Shown here: one piece after another, positions 9,313 through 18,770 of the stretch
How positions within the stretch are numbered: the first letter of the stretch is position 1
Layout of the letters: each line of letters opens with the position of its first letter
Source: Prevotella sp.
GTDB taxonomy: Bacteria > Bacteroidota > Bacteroidia > Bacteroidales > Dysgonomonadaceae
Reading direction: 5' to 3'
Length of the DNA: 64,000 bases
Assembly: GCA_031285625.1 (NCBI GenBank)
Contig: JAITVV010000081.1
Coordinates: 62,001 to 126,000, forward strand
Notes under the pieces: model-generated
Databases searched by the model: none
Seen by the model: only the letters and a program-made list of their open reading frames with translations
What the model was told of the DNA's origin: nothing
Translations under genes and position numbers: made by a program

Positions 9313-12027
9313 TTAGAAATCTTCACCTTCATAGTCCTCATTATTCTTTCCCTTACTCTTTATAATGTTGAATTTGTAAGAGAAGCTAAGCATAAAGTAT
9401 CGGCTAACACTGTTGGAGCGCGAATCGGTCATGTAATTACCACTTACATAGCGTGATATATTATTCCTATCATTGAGGATATCAAAGAATTGTAACTTCA
9501 GGGTACCTTTTTTCTTTTTCAGAAATAGTTTTGAGATTGAGGCATTCCAGAGAATCTCGCTTTTCTTAAAATCATCCCCATACCCGCTATAATAAGACAT
9601 ATTTATATCATTTTGTATTGATATGTCTAAGGGGATATCAAATATGGAAGGTATTTTCCATAGGAAAGAATGGAGAACAGTATAGTTTGCTGTATTCCTA
9701 TCCTGAGAGCCGGATAGGTTATTTCGTGTGATATTGAATGAAGCACCCAGTTGCAGGCGTGTTTCAAATTTATCAACTTTGAATTTACCGGCAACCCTCT
9801 CTCCTATCACCACATTATGAGTTATAGCCTTCTCCCCATTCGTATAGCCTATGTTTTTATAATAATTACTATATGTACTATTATCTATCGTAAATTTTTT
9901 ATTACGCAACGGAGTATTAAACATAAAGTTGAGGTTTGCCCCCATATTACCGCTTAGGTTGCGATAGGTATTTATGCTATTACCCTGATCGTCAATTGTC
10001 GTATAATCAACAATATTATTGAACGTATAATTCAGCCCTCCGGACAACATAAGAAAGCGGCTGGTTTCGTAATTCGACTTACGGTAATATACATTGAAGT
10101 TATTGCTGTAGCTTGGCTTCAAATCAGGGTTACCATAGTACTTAGTGAGTGCATTTACAATAACCGTATCGGCTGACAACTGTGTTATTCCAGGCTGACT
10201 TGTCGACCCAGAGTAGCTGATATCCAAACTGGTTTGCTCATTGGGCTGATAAGTAAAATTAAGGCTGGGTGAAAAATTAATCACATTTTGCTTTGTATTC
10301 AGGCTATCGATGGATGTATCGCCTATACTTACCTCGCTTTTTGAATATGAAGGATCAATACTGAGGCCTATAGTATAATTATATTTGTCTTTTGTTGTCT
10401 GAAAATTGAGACTAATGTTCTGGTTTATATATTTATTTTTGGTATTCCTTGCATATGCTGAATCCAAAACCGTATAGTTACCTGCATCATCTTTTGTACG
10501 GACATCACGCATCCGCTTTGAGTTATTCTGTCCATATGAATATGAAAACTGTAGTCTGTGATCTTTACCAATAGGTTCCACATATGACATCGAGATATTA
10601 TAGCTATTGGTTTTATTGTCCGTCTCATTTCGTTGGTCAATGATCTTATCGGGTGTTCCTTCTGTATAGGTTGTATATGAATAGCTGGTTCCTTTGCTAT
10701 TGTCTTTTCGTATCGAATTATTAAAAGTCAGACTAACTGTCCTCCCTTTGTCATTTAGTTTACGCCCTATTGTAAAGAAATTATTGATACTATAACCATC
10801 CCCTTTCGACTGACTATTTGAATACCCTGAAGTTGTATCTTTTTCGGCAACATATGAAATATTAGAAGAGTTCTTCTTATTCATTGTGTTATTAAAGCTA
10901 ATATATGACCGTGCATAGATTGTGGTCAGAGTATCAGGTTTCCATTGCAGGTTCATACCCGCATTATAGTTATCCCGTTTATTCCTCGATGAAGATTCCT
11001 GTTTGGAAAAACGATCACCGGACGAAAGAAAAGTCTGGGTATTAGTTTTTGTCTCCATCAAGTTATCATTACTTGAGTACCTCAGATTTCCCCCGATTCT
11101 GAATTTTTCGGATGACTGTATATAAGCATTGGCTCCAACATTTTTGTTTTTATCAATCCCGTTATCCATCCCCATACTATAGCCATTGTCATTTACATTA
11201 TTCATATCCGCCACAAAAGACATCTGATTATCATTACGCATATAGTTAACCAATGCCTTGTTTGCATACTTGTCGTCACTTCCATATCCGGCCTTTACAT
11301 CGCCAAAGATGCTTTGTCTGAGTTCTTCTTTTACAACAAGGTTCAGTACCTGATCAGGGTCTTTATCTTTAAATCCGGTTACTTTGGCTGTTTCTGATTC
11401 TTCTTTATACAATTGCAGTTTTTTGATCATATTAGCTGGTAAGTTTGCCAATGCCATAGGAATATCATTCCCGAAAAACTCTTTTCCGTCTACCAGTATT
11501 TTTTTTATGGTTTTCCCATTCGCTGTAATATTCCCGTTTTCGTCTACCTCTACACCCGGAATATTTTTCATCATATCCTGTAGCATATCACTCTCCTGTG
11601 AACTATAAGATCCGGCATTGTATTCTATCGTATCTCCTTTGACCACAATATCAGGGACCTGTGCCTCCACCACAGCCTCTTTTAGCTCAACAATATCCTC
11701 ATCAAGATATATATCGCCAAAAGAATAACCCGGTTCTTTTGATGATATTTCAAAATTTTGCAGAAATGCTTTATAGCCTATAAAAGATGCTTCTAGAATA
11801 TATTTACCTGTATTTGCCGAAAGCTTGAATTTGCCTTTCTCATCTGTTGCCACTCCTTTTATATAAGCGCTATCAGACTGATTTAATAATTTTACAGTTA
11901 CAAAAGGGATAGATTCCTTCGTTTTAGAATCGTATACAGTTCCTTGTATATCCTTTCTTATTTGCTGTGCCTGGGCATACATGGCAAATGAAAAAAAGAA
12001 TAATAAAGTAATCTGCAGGTATCTCAT
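9313..12027 (-). CDS. CarboxypepD_reg/plug/beta-barrel outer-membrane protein
   Basis: About 904 residues from Met9 of the longest frame (a start at 12051 would add MPKYFSIG). Met9 opens a normal signal peptide, MRYLQITLLFFFSFAMYAQAQ. Then comes a CarboxypepD_reg domain (DIQGTVYDSKTKESIPFVTVKLL... FIGYKAFL), a plug-like region with DMMKNIPGVEVDENGNITANG and KILVDGKEFFGNDIPMAL, and a large barrel ending with FMLSFSYKFNIIKSKGK plus an acidic tail EDYEGEDF. Proteins of this architecture belong to the TonB-dependent transporter superfamily; the ligand is unknown. A copy of the recurrent TGTTACTTTTGTTACTTTTT motif lies about 75-95 nt upstream of Met9 and is its probable promoter. Confidence 0.85.
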   Translation of the reverse strand: MRYLQITLLFFFSFAMYAQAQQIRKDIQGTVYDSKTKESIPFVTVKLLNQSDSAYIKGVATDEKGKFKLSANTGKYILEASFIGYKAFLQNFEISSKEPGYSFGDIYLDEDIVELKEAVVEAQVPDIVVKGDTIEYNAGSYSSQESDMLQDMMKNIPGVEVDENGNITANGKTIKKILVDGKEFFGNDIPMALANLPANMIKKLQLYKEESETAKVTGFKDKDPDQVLNLVVKEELRQSIFGDVKAGYGSDDKYANKALVNYMRNDNQMSFVADMNNVNDNGYSMGMDNGIDKNKNVGANAYIQSSEKFRIGGNLRYSSNDNLMETKTNTQTFLSSGDRFSKQESSSRNKRDNYNAGMNLQWKPDTLTTIYARSYISFNNTMNKKNSSNISYVAEKDTTSGYSNSQSKGDGYSINNFFTIGRKLNDKGRTVSLTFNNSIRKDNSKGTSYSYTTYTEGTPDKIIDQRNETDNKTNSYNISMSYVEPIGKDHRLQFSYSYGQNNSKRMRDVRTKDDAGNYTVLDSAYARNTKNKYINQNISLNFQTTKDKYNYTIGLSIDPSYSKSEVSIGDTSIDSLNTKQNVINFSPSLNFTYQPNEQTSLDISYSGSTSQPGITQLSADTVIVNALTKYYGNPDLKPSYSNNFNVYYRKSNYETSRFLMLSGGLNYTFNNIVDYTTIDDQGNSINTYRNLSGNMGANLNFMFNTPLRNKKFTIDNSTYSNYYKNIGYTNGEKAITHNVVIGERVAGKFKVDKFETRLQLGASFNITRNNLSGSQDRNTANYTVLHSFLWKIPSIFDIPLDISIQNDINMSYYSGYGDDFKKSEILWNASISKLFLKKKKGTLKLQFFDILNDRNNISRYVSGNYMTDSRSNSVSRYFMLSFSYKFNIIKSKGKNNEDYEGEDF

Positions 12028-12103
12028 TCCTATCGAAAAATATTTTGGCATATAAAGTAAACGCTTTTTTAATTATAAGAGGATAATTATGCCCTAATTT
12101 CAT

Positions 12104-12123
12104 AAAAAGTAACAAAAGTAACA
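12104..12123 (-). promoter_or_regulatory. Recurrent upstream motif, copy 1
   Basis: On the minus strand the 20 nt read TGTTACTTTTGTTACTTTTT. This is two direct GTTACTTTT units with a 9-nt period, and it contains a TAnnTTTG-type -7 box (TACTTTTG). It lies upstream of the barrel gene and just after the HTH gene. Related copies at 26000, 26094, 32351 and 50867 also point toward the downstream gene. Confidence 0.6.
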
Positions 12124-12144
12124 GTTTTCAGATATAAACACCTG

Positions 12145-12777
12145 TCACTTTCGATACCGGTAACCGGGAGGGACCATCTGATCGGTAACACTTTTAATCG
12201 TAACATACCTGGATTTCTTCTCGGGTTGTGGTTCAATAACCGGGACTTCTGATAATGGTTTTGATTCATCAATTATCTCTCTCTTTTCTTTCGGTATCTG
12301 CGTACTCAATGTCTGCTGCAACAGATTCAGGTAATCTACCGATTTGGGATCGTTAACGGTTATCATCAGTGCCGGATGCGAACTTTCTTTAGCACGCTCA
12401 TGCCTATTGTTATCTCCAGCCAGTAACAGCTTTATCGCATGTGTATCAGGGGCGTATTCTTTTTGTCTTACTACTTGTGACTTTAGTGCCAGTTTTTCAG
12501 GATTATCCTTATCAGGCACATAAGTCGTACGGGTCTCAGTGAGAGTATAGCCTTCCAGTTTTCTCTTCAGTGACTTACGGGCTATCAGCAACAATTTATC
12601 ATCGCGACGATCTGTTGCCTTTTCTATGGCTTTCTCAAATTCAGGCTTGGTATCCTTCCATTCATAAAATGTTTTACGACTTAGTTTTAGTATACTACAT
12701 ATTTCAGAAATACTATAGGTATCTTCTTCGATAAGAGACACAATTTTCTCGACTAATTTTTCGGTGTATTTTGACAT
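12145..12777 (-). CDS. Orphan helix-turn-helix protein, phage terminase small-subunit-like
   Basis: 210 residues. The N-terminal 60 residues form a resolvase/terminase-type HTH: KIVSLIEEDTYSISEICSILKLSRKTFYEWKDTKPEF, followed by an AIEKATDRRDD helix. The middle has a Lys/Arg-rich helix and a YAPDTHAIKLLLAG segment seen in terminase small-subunit-like proteins, where it precedes oligomerisation. The C-terminal third is Pro/Lys-rich and low in structure. No other phage gene is nearby, so this is an isolated DNA-binding protein rather than part of a prophage. An inverted repeat directly before its start suggests self-control. Target DNA is unknown; the iterated GTTACTTTT motif 22 nt after its stop codon is one candidate (inference). 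Confidence 0.7.
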   Translation of the reverse strand: MSKYTEKLVEKIVSLIEEDTYSISEICSILKLSRKTFYEWKDTKPEFEKAIEKATDRRDDKLLLIARKSLKRKLEGYTLTETRTTYVPDKDNPEKLALKSQVVRQKEYAPDTHAIKLLLAGDNNRHERAKESSHPALMITVNDPKSVDYLNLLQQTLSTQIPKEKREIIDESKPLSEVPVIEPQPEKKSRYVTIKSVTDQMVPPGYRYRK

Positions 12778-12783
12778 ATCTGT

Positions 12784-12814
12784 TATAAGTTAGAGGTTAA
12801 TAATCTCACTTATA
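12784..12814 (-). promoter_or_regulatory. Inverted repeat before the HTH gene, operator-like
   Basis: Arms TATAAGT (12784-12790) and ACTTATA (12808-12814) with partial extension (TAGAG opposite CTC) form an imperfect palindrome that ends 7 nt before the HTH start codon. The position fits an autoregulatory operator or a leader hairpin. Confidence 0.35.
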
Positions 12815-12865
12815 ATAGATAAATATTGTAGGAAATTATGCTATATCAAATAGTGATTTACATAA

Positions 12866-14686
12866 TCACCTGCGGAACAGGTGTTTAAATTGATGGGAAT
12901 ATAATTTGGATAGCCCCTGCCTGTTGTCAATGGCATCCCCTACAACAATCATTGTTGTCAGCGTCAGCTTATTCTCCTTTATTATTTTTGCCAGATCCTG
13001 TAATTGCCCTCTGTAAATACGTTCATCTTTCCATGTCAGTTTATAACATGCCGCAATTGGTGTAGTTGGCGGATAATGTTCCAATAATTCTTTTTGAACA
13101 TTCTCAACTACTGTGGCACTAAGAAAAATACATATGGTACTCTGTGAGCGAGCGAGTAAATGAAGTTTCTCTTTATCAGGCATTGGCGTACGACCTTCTC
13201 CTCTTGTCAGGATGATCGTCTGTACTTTCTCAGGTATCGTAAATTGTGACCTGAGAGCAGCTGCAGCGGCCTGAAAAGATGATATACCCGGGGTGATGTG
13301 GTAAGACATATTGTATTCATCGAAGAAAGCCATTTGTTCCTGTATAGCACCATAGATGCACGGATCGCCTGTGTGTAAGCGTACAACAAGTGCACCTCTG
13401 TCATAGAACTCTTTCATCAGAGTAAATTGTTCCTCCAGGTCCATTGATGCGGAACTACGGACTACAGCTCCCTCTTTGGCACAATATGTAAGTTCTATAG
13501 GAACAAGGCTTCCGGCATATAGAATGAGATCGGCCTCTTCAAGAAACTGACGGCCTTTGACAGAGACGAGGTCAGGGTCACCGGGGCCTGCACCTACTAT
13601 TTCGATATGTCCCTGACGAATGGCTGACCGATTGAGAGCAATAGCAAAAGTGAAGTCATTTCCTTTACTTAATACACCTTTTTGTTTCTCCATGATCAAC
13701 TGTCCATAGTCTGCACTCTTGATTGCTGTGGATTCGGATACTCCCTGTACCGAGGTTACTTTTTCCACCTTTTCAGAAGGGTTAGGCACTTCAATATCTT
13801 TCAGTTCATCGGCAGAATAGATATTTACAGGTATATCGTTCAGATACTGTTGAAGGTCTCTTAGTAAGGCTTCATCCTTCTTAATATCGATGGAGGATAT
13901 ATCGGCTATGGAATGTATGGAGATGGAGTTATTTGTTATAGCTTCTGATATGTATTTAGCAATATCTTCCGGATTACAATCTTTCCGACAGCCTATACCC
14001 AGATGCAGAACCTTCGGATGATAACAGATTGTTTGTATTTCTGTTTCAGGATACAGAAAAGGAGTAACAGCAATAAGCAAGTCATACTTATCCTGTCTGA
14101 TGTCTGTATATCTGTAATATATATCTACATGGTCAGGCTTTGTCCTTTCCATATAGGCAGTTCCTTCATCTTTGATATCGAGAAGTAAGGCAACAGGCTT
14201 TTTATTCACAAACGTAGTCAGAGGAGAATTGAAGTTCTCTGCATTAGTATTTGTTGTCCATTCATATTGCTTACCTAAAGTGTCCAATGCCCACAAGCCT
14301 GTGTTGTCACTCTGAGTCGTGATAATAGCGTTTCCTCCGATGATATGGGCTATCTGACTTGTCAGGTCGTTGGCCCCTCCTACATGTCCTGAAAGTACGG
14401 ATATTACATTCTTACCTGTACTATCGATATTGATTACGGCAGGGTCTGTATGTTTATCTTTTATATAAGGTGCAATGCTCCGTACACAAATACCCATTGC
14501 TCCGATGAAAACGATAGATTCTACTTCCGAAAAGAGCTCAGCTACACAATTGCTAATGGAGTCTATATGCTCTGTTCCATCGATCTTATTCTTACTGTAT
14601 ATCTTTGATCCGGTTAATTCTTTGCTTATTGTTTCAGCTAAAGGATAGCTGCTTTCAGATGTGAGGATTATCGCTGTCTTTATCAT
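12866..14686 (-). CDS. CbiG-CobM/CbiF fusion: corrin ring-contraction protein and (cobalt-)precorrin-4 C11-methyltransferase
   Basis: 606 residues made of two enzymes. Residues 1 to about 320 resemble CbiG: N-terminal SYPLAETISKEL, then FIGAMGICVRSIAPYIKDK and VLSGHVGGANDLTSQIA, which are family signatures; CbiG opens the delta-lactone of cobalt-precorrin-5A. From about residue 353 a SAM-dependent tetrapyrrole methylase follows (IEIVGAGPGDPDLVSVKGR, LYAGSLVP, VVRLHTGDPCIYGAIQEQ, YHITPGISSFQAAAA, TRGEGRTPMP), matching CbiF/CobM. Both steps are neighbours in the anaerobic B12 pathway. Its start is 1 nt after the stop of the CbiET gene. It is the last gene of the riboswitch operon. A CACCTG/CAGGTG hairpin overlaps the stop codon. 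Confidence 0.93.
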   Translation of the reverse strand: MIKTAIILTSESSYPLAETISKELTGSKIYSKNKIDGTEHIDSISNCVAELFSEVESIVFIGAMGICVRSIAPYIKDKHTDPAVINIDSTGKNVISVLSGHVGGANDLTSQIAHIIGGNAIITTQSDNTGLWALDTLGKQYEWTTNTNAENFNSPLTTFVNKKPVALLLDIKDEGTAYMERTKPDHVDIYYRYTDIRQDKYDLLIAVTPFLYPETEIQTICYHPKVLHLGIGCRKDCNPEDIAKYISEAITNNSISIHSIADISSIDIKKDEALLRDLQQYLNDIPVNIYSADELKDIEVPNPSEKVEKVTSVQGVSESTAIKSADYGQLIMEKQKGVLSKGNDFTFAIALNRSAIRQGHIEIVGAGPGDPDLVSVKGRQFLEEADLILYAGSLVPIELTYCAKEGAVVRSSASMDLEEQFTLMKEFYDRGALVVRLHTGDPCIYGAIQEQMAFFDEYNMSYHITPGISSFQAAAAALRSQFTIPEKVQTIILTRGEGRTPMPDKEKLHLLARSQSTICIFLSATVVENVQKELLEHYPPTTPIAACYKLTWKDERIYRGQLQDLAKIIKENKLTLTTMIVVGDAIDNRQGLSKLYSHQFKHLFRR

Positions 14687-14687
14687 C

Positions 14688-15878
14688 TTATTTTTTCTTT
14701 ATTGCTTTCATAACTTCAATGGTATTGAAGTCGTCAATTGTGATACAAATGCTTTGCTCTAATGTCAGATTATTATCGTTTAGTGCTTCCAGAAACATAT
14801 TCCGGCTTTCGTCAGAAACGGAATTGAATACGATGCTTCCATTTTCGTTCAATATGTTAGCTACAGTGGAAACAATCTCTTTCATCTTTCCTCCATGCCC
14901 TCCTATAAAGACAGCATCAGGTTTTGGTAGATGTGAAATATCTGTTTCAGTAAAATCAGCTATAATAGCTGTGATTCCCGGTGTGCCGAATTTTTGTGCA
15001 TTCAGTTCCATTAGCTCTTTCCCTTCGTTACGCTGCTCAAATGCAAAGATTTGCAGATGAGGAAATTGAAGTTTAGCCTCTATTGATACAGATCCTGTGC
15101 AAAAACCTATATCCCAAAATACTGCTTTATCTCGGAGTTCGAGCATGCTTAAAGAAAGTAGTCGTATAGGCATCTTGGTAATCATCTTTGCACGCCCATT
15201 AAGTAAATAGAATTCATTTTCAGGAATGCCAAAAGAACGGGGACGATCAGATATCTTTTCTAAAATAAGATTGTTGGGGAAGGCAAAACTTTTGCCTATT
15301 ACGTCTTCCAGTTTATAAGTGGAGAATTTTTCCTGCTCCTTATTTCCTAACAATTCACCGACTGATATACGGTAGTTGTTATATCCGTATTTGAGCATGC
15401 GGGATGCAATAGCAGACGGGGTATGTTCTTTGTTATCTGTCAGTACTCCGATCTTATTATATCCCATTATCAGCGCTTCATCGAACTTATGCCAGGACCT
15501 GCCTGTTAACGATACAATATGCATATCATGATATGGCATGATCAGACGATGTGCAAGCAATTGCAATGAATTGAAGTACGGGTATAGTATTATATCAACG
15601 TCAGGTATCATCCTCTTTACTGTGTTGGCAAAGCCAAAGAATAAGGGATCGCCCGAAGCAAAGACAACGATTGTATTATGCTTCTTATATTCCTCAAAGA
15701 CATTCTCTAAAGGAACGGCAATATCGATCCATATACTCTTTTCAGGTAAAAAAGATTCCACGATCTGATGATGGCGGTTTCCTCCTGAAAAAATGCGATG
15801 AGAACGGATGATATCTAATATTTCTTCCGCGAAATGTTGTTCCTGATCATCGTCGATACCTATTATATAGAATTTCAT
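14688..15878 (-). CDS. cobL: Precorrin-6Y C5,15-methyltransferase (CbiE-CbiT fusion)
   Basis: 396 residues. Residues 1 to about 200 are CbiE-like (FYIIGIDDD, IFSGGNRHHQIVE, VVFASGDPLFFGFANTV, IVSLTGR), a tetrapyrrole methylase that methylates C5. The rest is CbiT-like, with a Rossmann SAM motif WDIGFCTGSVSIEA and VFIGGHGGKMKEIVS; it methylates C15 and decarboxylates C12. The fusion is equivalent to CobL. The usual GAGTGS of the SAM loop reads GFCTGS here, a minor change. Spacing to the neighbours is 1-2 nt on both sides, so translation is probably coupled. Confidence 0.94.
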   Translation of the reverse strand: MKFYIIGIDDDQEQHFAEEILDIIRSHRIFSGGNRHHQIVESFLPEKSIWIDIAVPLENVFEEYKKHNTIVVFASGDPLFFGFANTVKRMIPDVDIILYPYFNSLQLLAHRLIMPYHDMHIVSLTGRSWHKFDEALIMGYNKIGVLTDNKEHTPSAIASRMLKYGYNNYRISVGELLGNKEQEKFSTYKLEDVIGKSFAFPNNLILEKISDRPRSFGIPENEFYLLNGRAKMITKMPIRLLSLSMLELRDKAVFWDIGFCTGSVSIEAKLQFPHLQIFAFEQRNEGKELMELNAQKFGTPGITAIIADFTETDISHLPKPDAVFIGGHGGKMKEIVSTVANILNENGSIVFNSVSDESRNMFLEALNDNNLTLEQSICITIDDFNTIEVMKAIKKK

Positions 15879-15880
15879 GA

Positions 15881-17287
15881 TTATACGTCTCTACCGGGTT
15901 TCAATTGTTCTGCATCGTCAAAAGTAAGAATAGAGTTGACCAATGTTGCAGCCAGATTACTTCCTCCCTTGCGCCCTTCTACAATTAGTTTAGGTATATC
16001 CTTGAATGGCTTGGTCATATGTTTGGACTCCCTTACATTTACAAAACCTACAGGAGCAGCAACAATACCTGCCGGATGAGCTTTGTCTTTTCTCACTAAT
16101 TCACACAATTCCATCAGTGCAGTAGGTGCATTACCGAAAACATACAATGCATCGGGATGTTCTTCTACTGCTAAGCGAATACCGGCTTGTGTGCGGGTTA
16201 TTCCTTTTTCTTTTGCGATAGTAGCAACGCGTTCATCATGCAGATAACATTTTACGTCAATGCCTAAGCGATCCAAAGCTCCTTTACGAATACCTGACGC
16301 AGCCATTGTTACATCTGTTATAATTGTTTTCACCTTTCCTTGTATAAACTCATTATGCAGGTTTTCCACAGCATTTTCGTCTACAAGCAGGATATTTTCC
16401 ATATCGAAATCGGCAGTAGTATGTATGGCATGAAGCAATGCCCATTTCTTGCCTAAAGAAATATTCTTATTCTTGAGTTCACCCTCTATAGTGCGGAAAC
16501 TACGGATCATAATATCCTGACCAATACCAATTTCTTCACTTTTAGATTCACGATAGTATCCGCGTGGGGTAATAATATTGTTGTTAGAAATATATGATTG
16601 GGAATTTCCTATAATGATAATCGTGAACATATCTATTTCTTCAGGATCGAATTCAGCAAGGGTAGTAACCTTTATTTCCTGTTCCTCACGTCCTGCCTGA
16701 CGTACATAACCAATAGGCGTTTCGGGAGATCGTTCTTTCAGAAAAAGCTCGATCAATCGGTATAATTGCCAATAACGTCCTTTGCTTTTTGGATTGTAGA
16801 TAGCAGTTACAAAATCGGCAGAAACTGCTGCCGATATTCGCTTTTCTATTCTGTCCCAAGGTGTCATTAGGTCTGAAAGGGAAATGATGCAGAAATCGTG
16901 TCCGATGGGTGCACCAAGCAATGCTGCCGCTTTCTGGAATGCGCTTATGCCGGGTAGTACTTCCACTTCTATTCTGCTTTTCCTCTCATCCCTCATTTCG
17001 TAGACAAGCGGAGCCATTCCATAAATGCCGGAATCGCCGGAACTAATGACACAAACAGTCTTGCCTTTTTCTGCATGAAGAAAAGCCTCTTCTGCACGTT
17101 CACGCTCTTTTTTCATGCCTGTATCGATACAGATTGTATCAGAATTGATTATATTCTCTACAAACTGAAAATAGTACTTATAACCGACTATAACCTGCGA
17201 TATTTTCATTGCATCTATCACAGCCGGTGTAATATCTTCCTTTGATCCGGGGCCTATTCCGGCAACTATTATTTTCCCTTTTGTCAT
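15881..17287 (-). CDS. CobJ/CbiH-CbiC fusion: precorrin-3B C17-methyltransferase and precorrin-8X methylmutase
   Basis: 468 residues. The N-terminal 245 residues are a CbiH/CobJ methylase (IIVAGIGPGSKEDITPAV, VCVISSGDSGIYGMAPL, VLPGISAFQKAAALLGAPIGHDF, AIYNPKSKGR), which performs C17 methylation and ring contraction. The C-terminal part from about residue 260 is CbiC/CobH: HTTADFDMENI, TIITDVTMAASGIRK, PVGFVNVRESK, with the His of the first segment in the position of the family's catalytic His. Five nt separate it from the PepSY gene upstream. Together with cobL and the CbiG-CobM gene it covers much of the corrin ring route; CbiL, CbiD and CbiJ are not in the window. Confidence 0.94.
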   Translation of the reverse strand: MTKGKIIVAGIGPGSKEDITPAVIDAMKISQVIVGYKYYFQFVENIINSDTICIDTGMKKERERAEEAFLHAEKGKTVCVISSGDSGIYGMAPLVYEMRDERKSRIEVEVLPGISAFQKAAALLGAPIGHDFCIISLSDLMTPWDRIEKRISAAVSADFVTAIYNPKSKGRYWQLYRLIELFLKERSPETPIGYVRQAGREEQEIKVTTLAEFDPEEIDMFTIIIIGNSQSYISNNNIITPRGYYRESKSEEIGIGQDIMIRSFRTIEGELKNKNISLGKKWALLHAIHTTADFDMENILLVDENAVENLHNEFIQGKVKTIITDVTMAASGIRKGALDRLGIDVKCYLHDERVATIAKEKGITRTQAGIRLAVEEHPDALYVFGNAPTALMELCELVRKDKAHPAGIVAAPVGFVNVRESKHMTKPFKDIPKLIVEGRKGGSNLAATLVNSILTFDDAEQLKPGRDV

Positions 17288-17292
17288 GTATG

Positions 17293-18768
17293 TTAGTTGT
17301 GTTTATTAGAACAAATATACTTCTTTAATTTCTTAACTTTCCGTTTCAGATATCCAAACCCTAGCCAAACTCCTGATACGGATACAATTGTTCCACCAAT
17401 CATGGTTGTCCACATAATAATATTCCAAAGAATTTTATTTTCTGCCGTAAGTTTAAACTTGAAACTATGTAATGCCTGATAAGACCAACGCCTTACTTTG
17501 GTATTCGTATTAAAATAGCGCGTATTCCCGTTTTTAGGATTGATATAATAGGTGCTGCCATCTGCATCATCTATTTCAGCTTTATATACAGGTAATGGTA
17601 AATGATCGGACAGGCCTACATAGTAGTTGTCATACTCCGTCATTAATGAAAGTGTAACCGGCTCGGAATGAACTAATGCCAACCTTTCTTTTATATCCTG
17701 TTCGTTTAGTGACAGATCCTTAATTTCTTCAGAAGAGGCATCAATAGTTATTAACCGATTATTTATGACAGCCTTATAGATGGGTTTATTTCCAAATGAT
17801 GTCCATTCTATGCTTTTTACCTCATCAGGGTATTTATCAAATATTCTATGATAGTCCAATATGTAATTTTGGAGCTTGATAGGTTCTTGCGCATACAATT
17901 TTTTCTCTATGTCAGAATTATGCACTTTAACTATCCATTGAGGAACAGGAGCCAATGACATCATTCCGCTGAATACAAATGTAAAAACAAATATGCCGAA
18001 TATAAATCCTAATATATGATGCCATTTATAGATAATCTTTTTATATGGAGTCTTCAGCTTCTTTCTCCGGCGATATTGTACAATATAGGAACGTACGCCA
18101 AGGATAATGCCAGCAAGGCACATTAGTGAACCAATGCCTGAAAGCCATACTACCACGTCTATCCATAGTTGGGAATTTTGCCGGAGTGAGGTAAAATACA
18201 CCCAGTGGGGTATTGCTCCCAGCCATGCCCAGAAACGATTGTTTTCATCGGTAAATTGCAAAGCCTCACCTGTACGTGATGATATATAGAGTTGATGTTT
18301 GTCTTTATCTCCAAAATAGAATTTATAGATAGGAAACTCTTTTTTCAAACGCCCAAAAGGTATCCATTGATCCAATTCACGTAATGTATCTACCTGTACT
18401 ATTTCAGCGTCATTCCATCGTTGTGCATATTCCTTTATCTGTTCATATGTAGAGGATCGTACATTCTGCATGGACAAGTCTGCAAAAATCCGGCTGTTAT
18501 TCCCTGAGGACGAAACAACGAAGAAAGGCTTATTTGCATAAGACTGTAATGCTAATTTAGTTATTGTACTATCCGATTTCTTTATGATTGAATCAATAGG
18601 TAGAATATCCCCCTGCAACACATCCATATTTTTATATGTGTCGCGATTGCTTACTTTCGGAAAAGTATGATATATCATTACAAAACCTGAAAGGAACCAG
18701 ATCAGGAACAGGATACTGAGAATTGTACCCAGTATCCTGTGAAAAGAATAGAATATCTTTGTTAGCAT
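17293..18768 (-). CDS. PepSY-associated inner-membrane protein
   Basis: 491 residues with the topology of PepSY_TM (PiuB-like) proteins: an N-terminal membrane helix after FYSFHRILGTILSILFLIW, a pair of helices around residues 205-275 (WIDVVVWLSGIGSLMCLAG and KWHHILGFIFGIFVFTFVFSG), and one near the C-terminus (NIIMWTTMIGGTIVSVSG). Conserved His residues in FHRILG and KWHHILG are typical. PepSY_TM proteins often accompany TonB siderophore receptors and may reduce or process imported metal complexes. Here it follows the receptor gene after only 2 nt, so the two likely act together. Confidence 0.88.
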   Translation of the reverse strand: MLTKIFYSFHRILGTILSILFLIWFLSGFVMIYHTFPKVSNRDTYKNMDVLQGDILPIDSIIKKSDSTITKLALQSYANKPFFVVSSSGNNSRIFADLSMQNVRSSTYEQIKEYAQRWNDAEIVQVDTLRELDQWIPFGRLKKEFPIYKFYFGDKDKHQLYISSRTGEALQFTDENNRFWAWLGAIPHWVYFTSLRQNSQLWIDVVVWLSGIGSLMCLAGIILGVRSYIVQYRRRKKLKTPYKKIIYKWHHILGFIFGIFVFTFVFSGMMSLAPVPQWIVKVHNSDIEKKLYAQEPIKLQNYILDYHRIFDKYPDEVKSIEWTSFGNKPIYKAVINNRLITIDASSEEIKDLSLNEQDIKERLALVHSEPVTLSLMTEYDNYYVGLSDHLPLPVYKAEIDDADGSTYYINPKNGNTRYFNTNTKVRRWSYQALHSFKFKLTAENKILWNIIMWTTMIGGTIVSVSGVWLGFGYLKRKVKKLKKYICSNKHN

Positions 18769-18770
18769 AA

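Noticed and set aside
12145-12777. Prophage or phage remnant suggested by the terminase-like protein
   Set aside because: No large terminase, portal, capsid, integrase or att repeat is nearby; neighbours are chromosomal genes.
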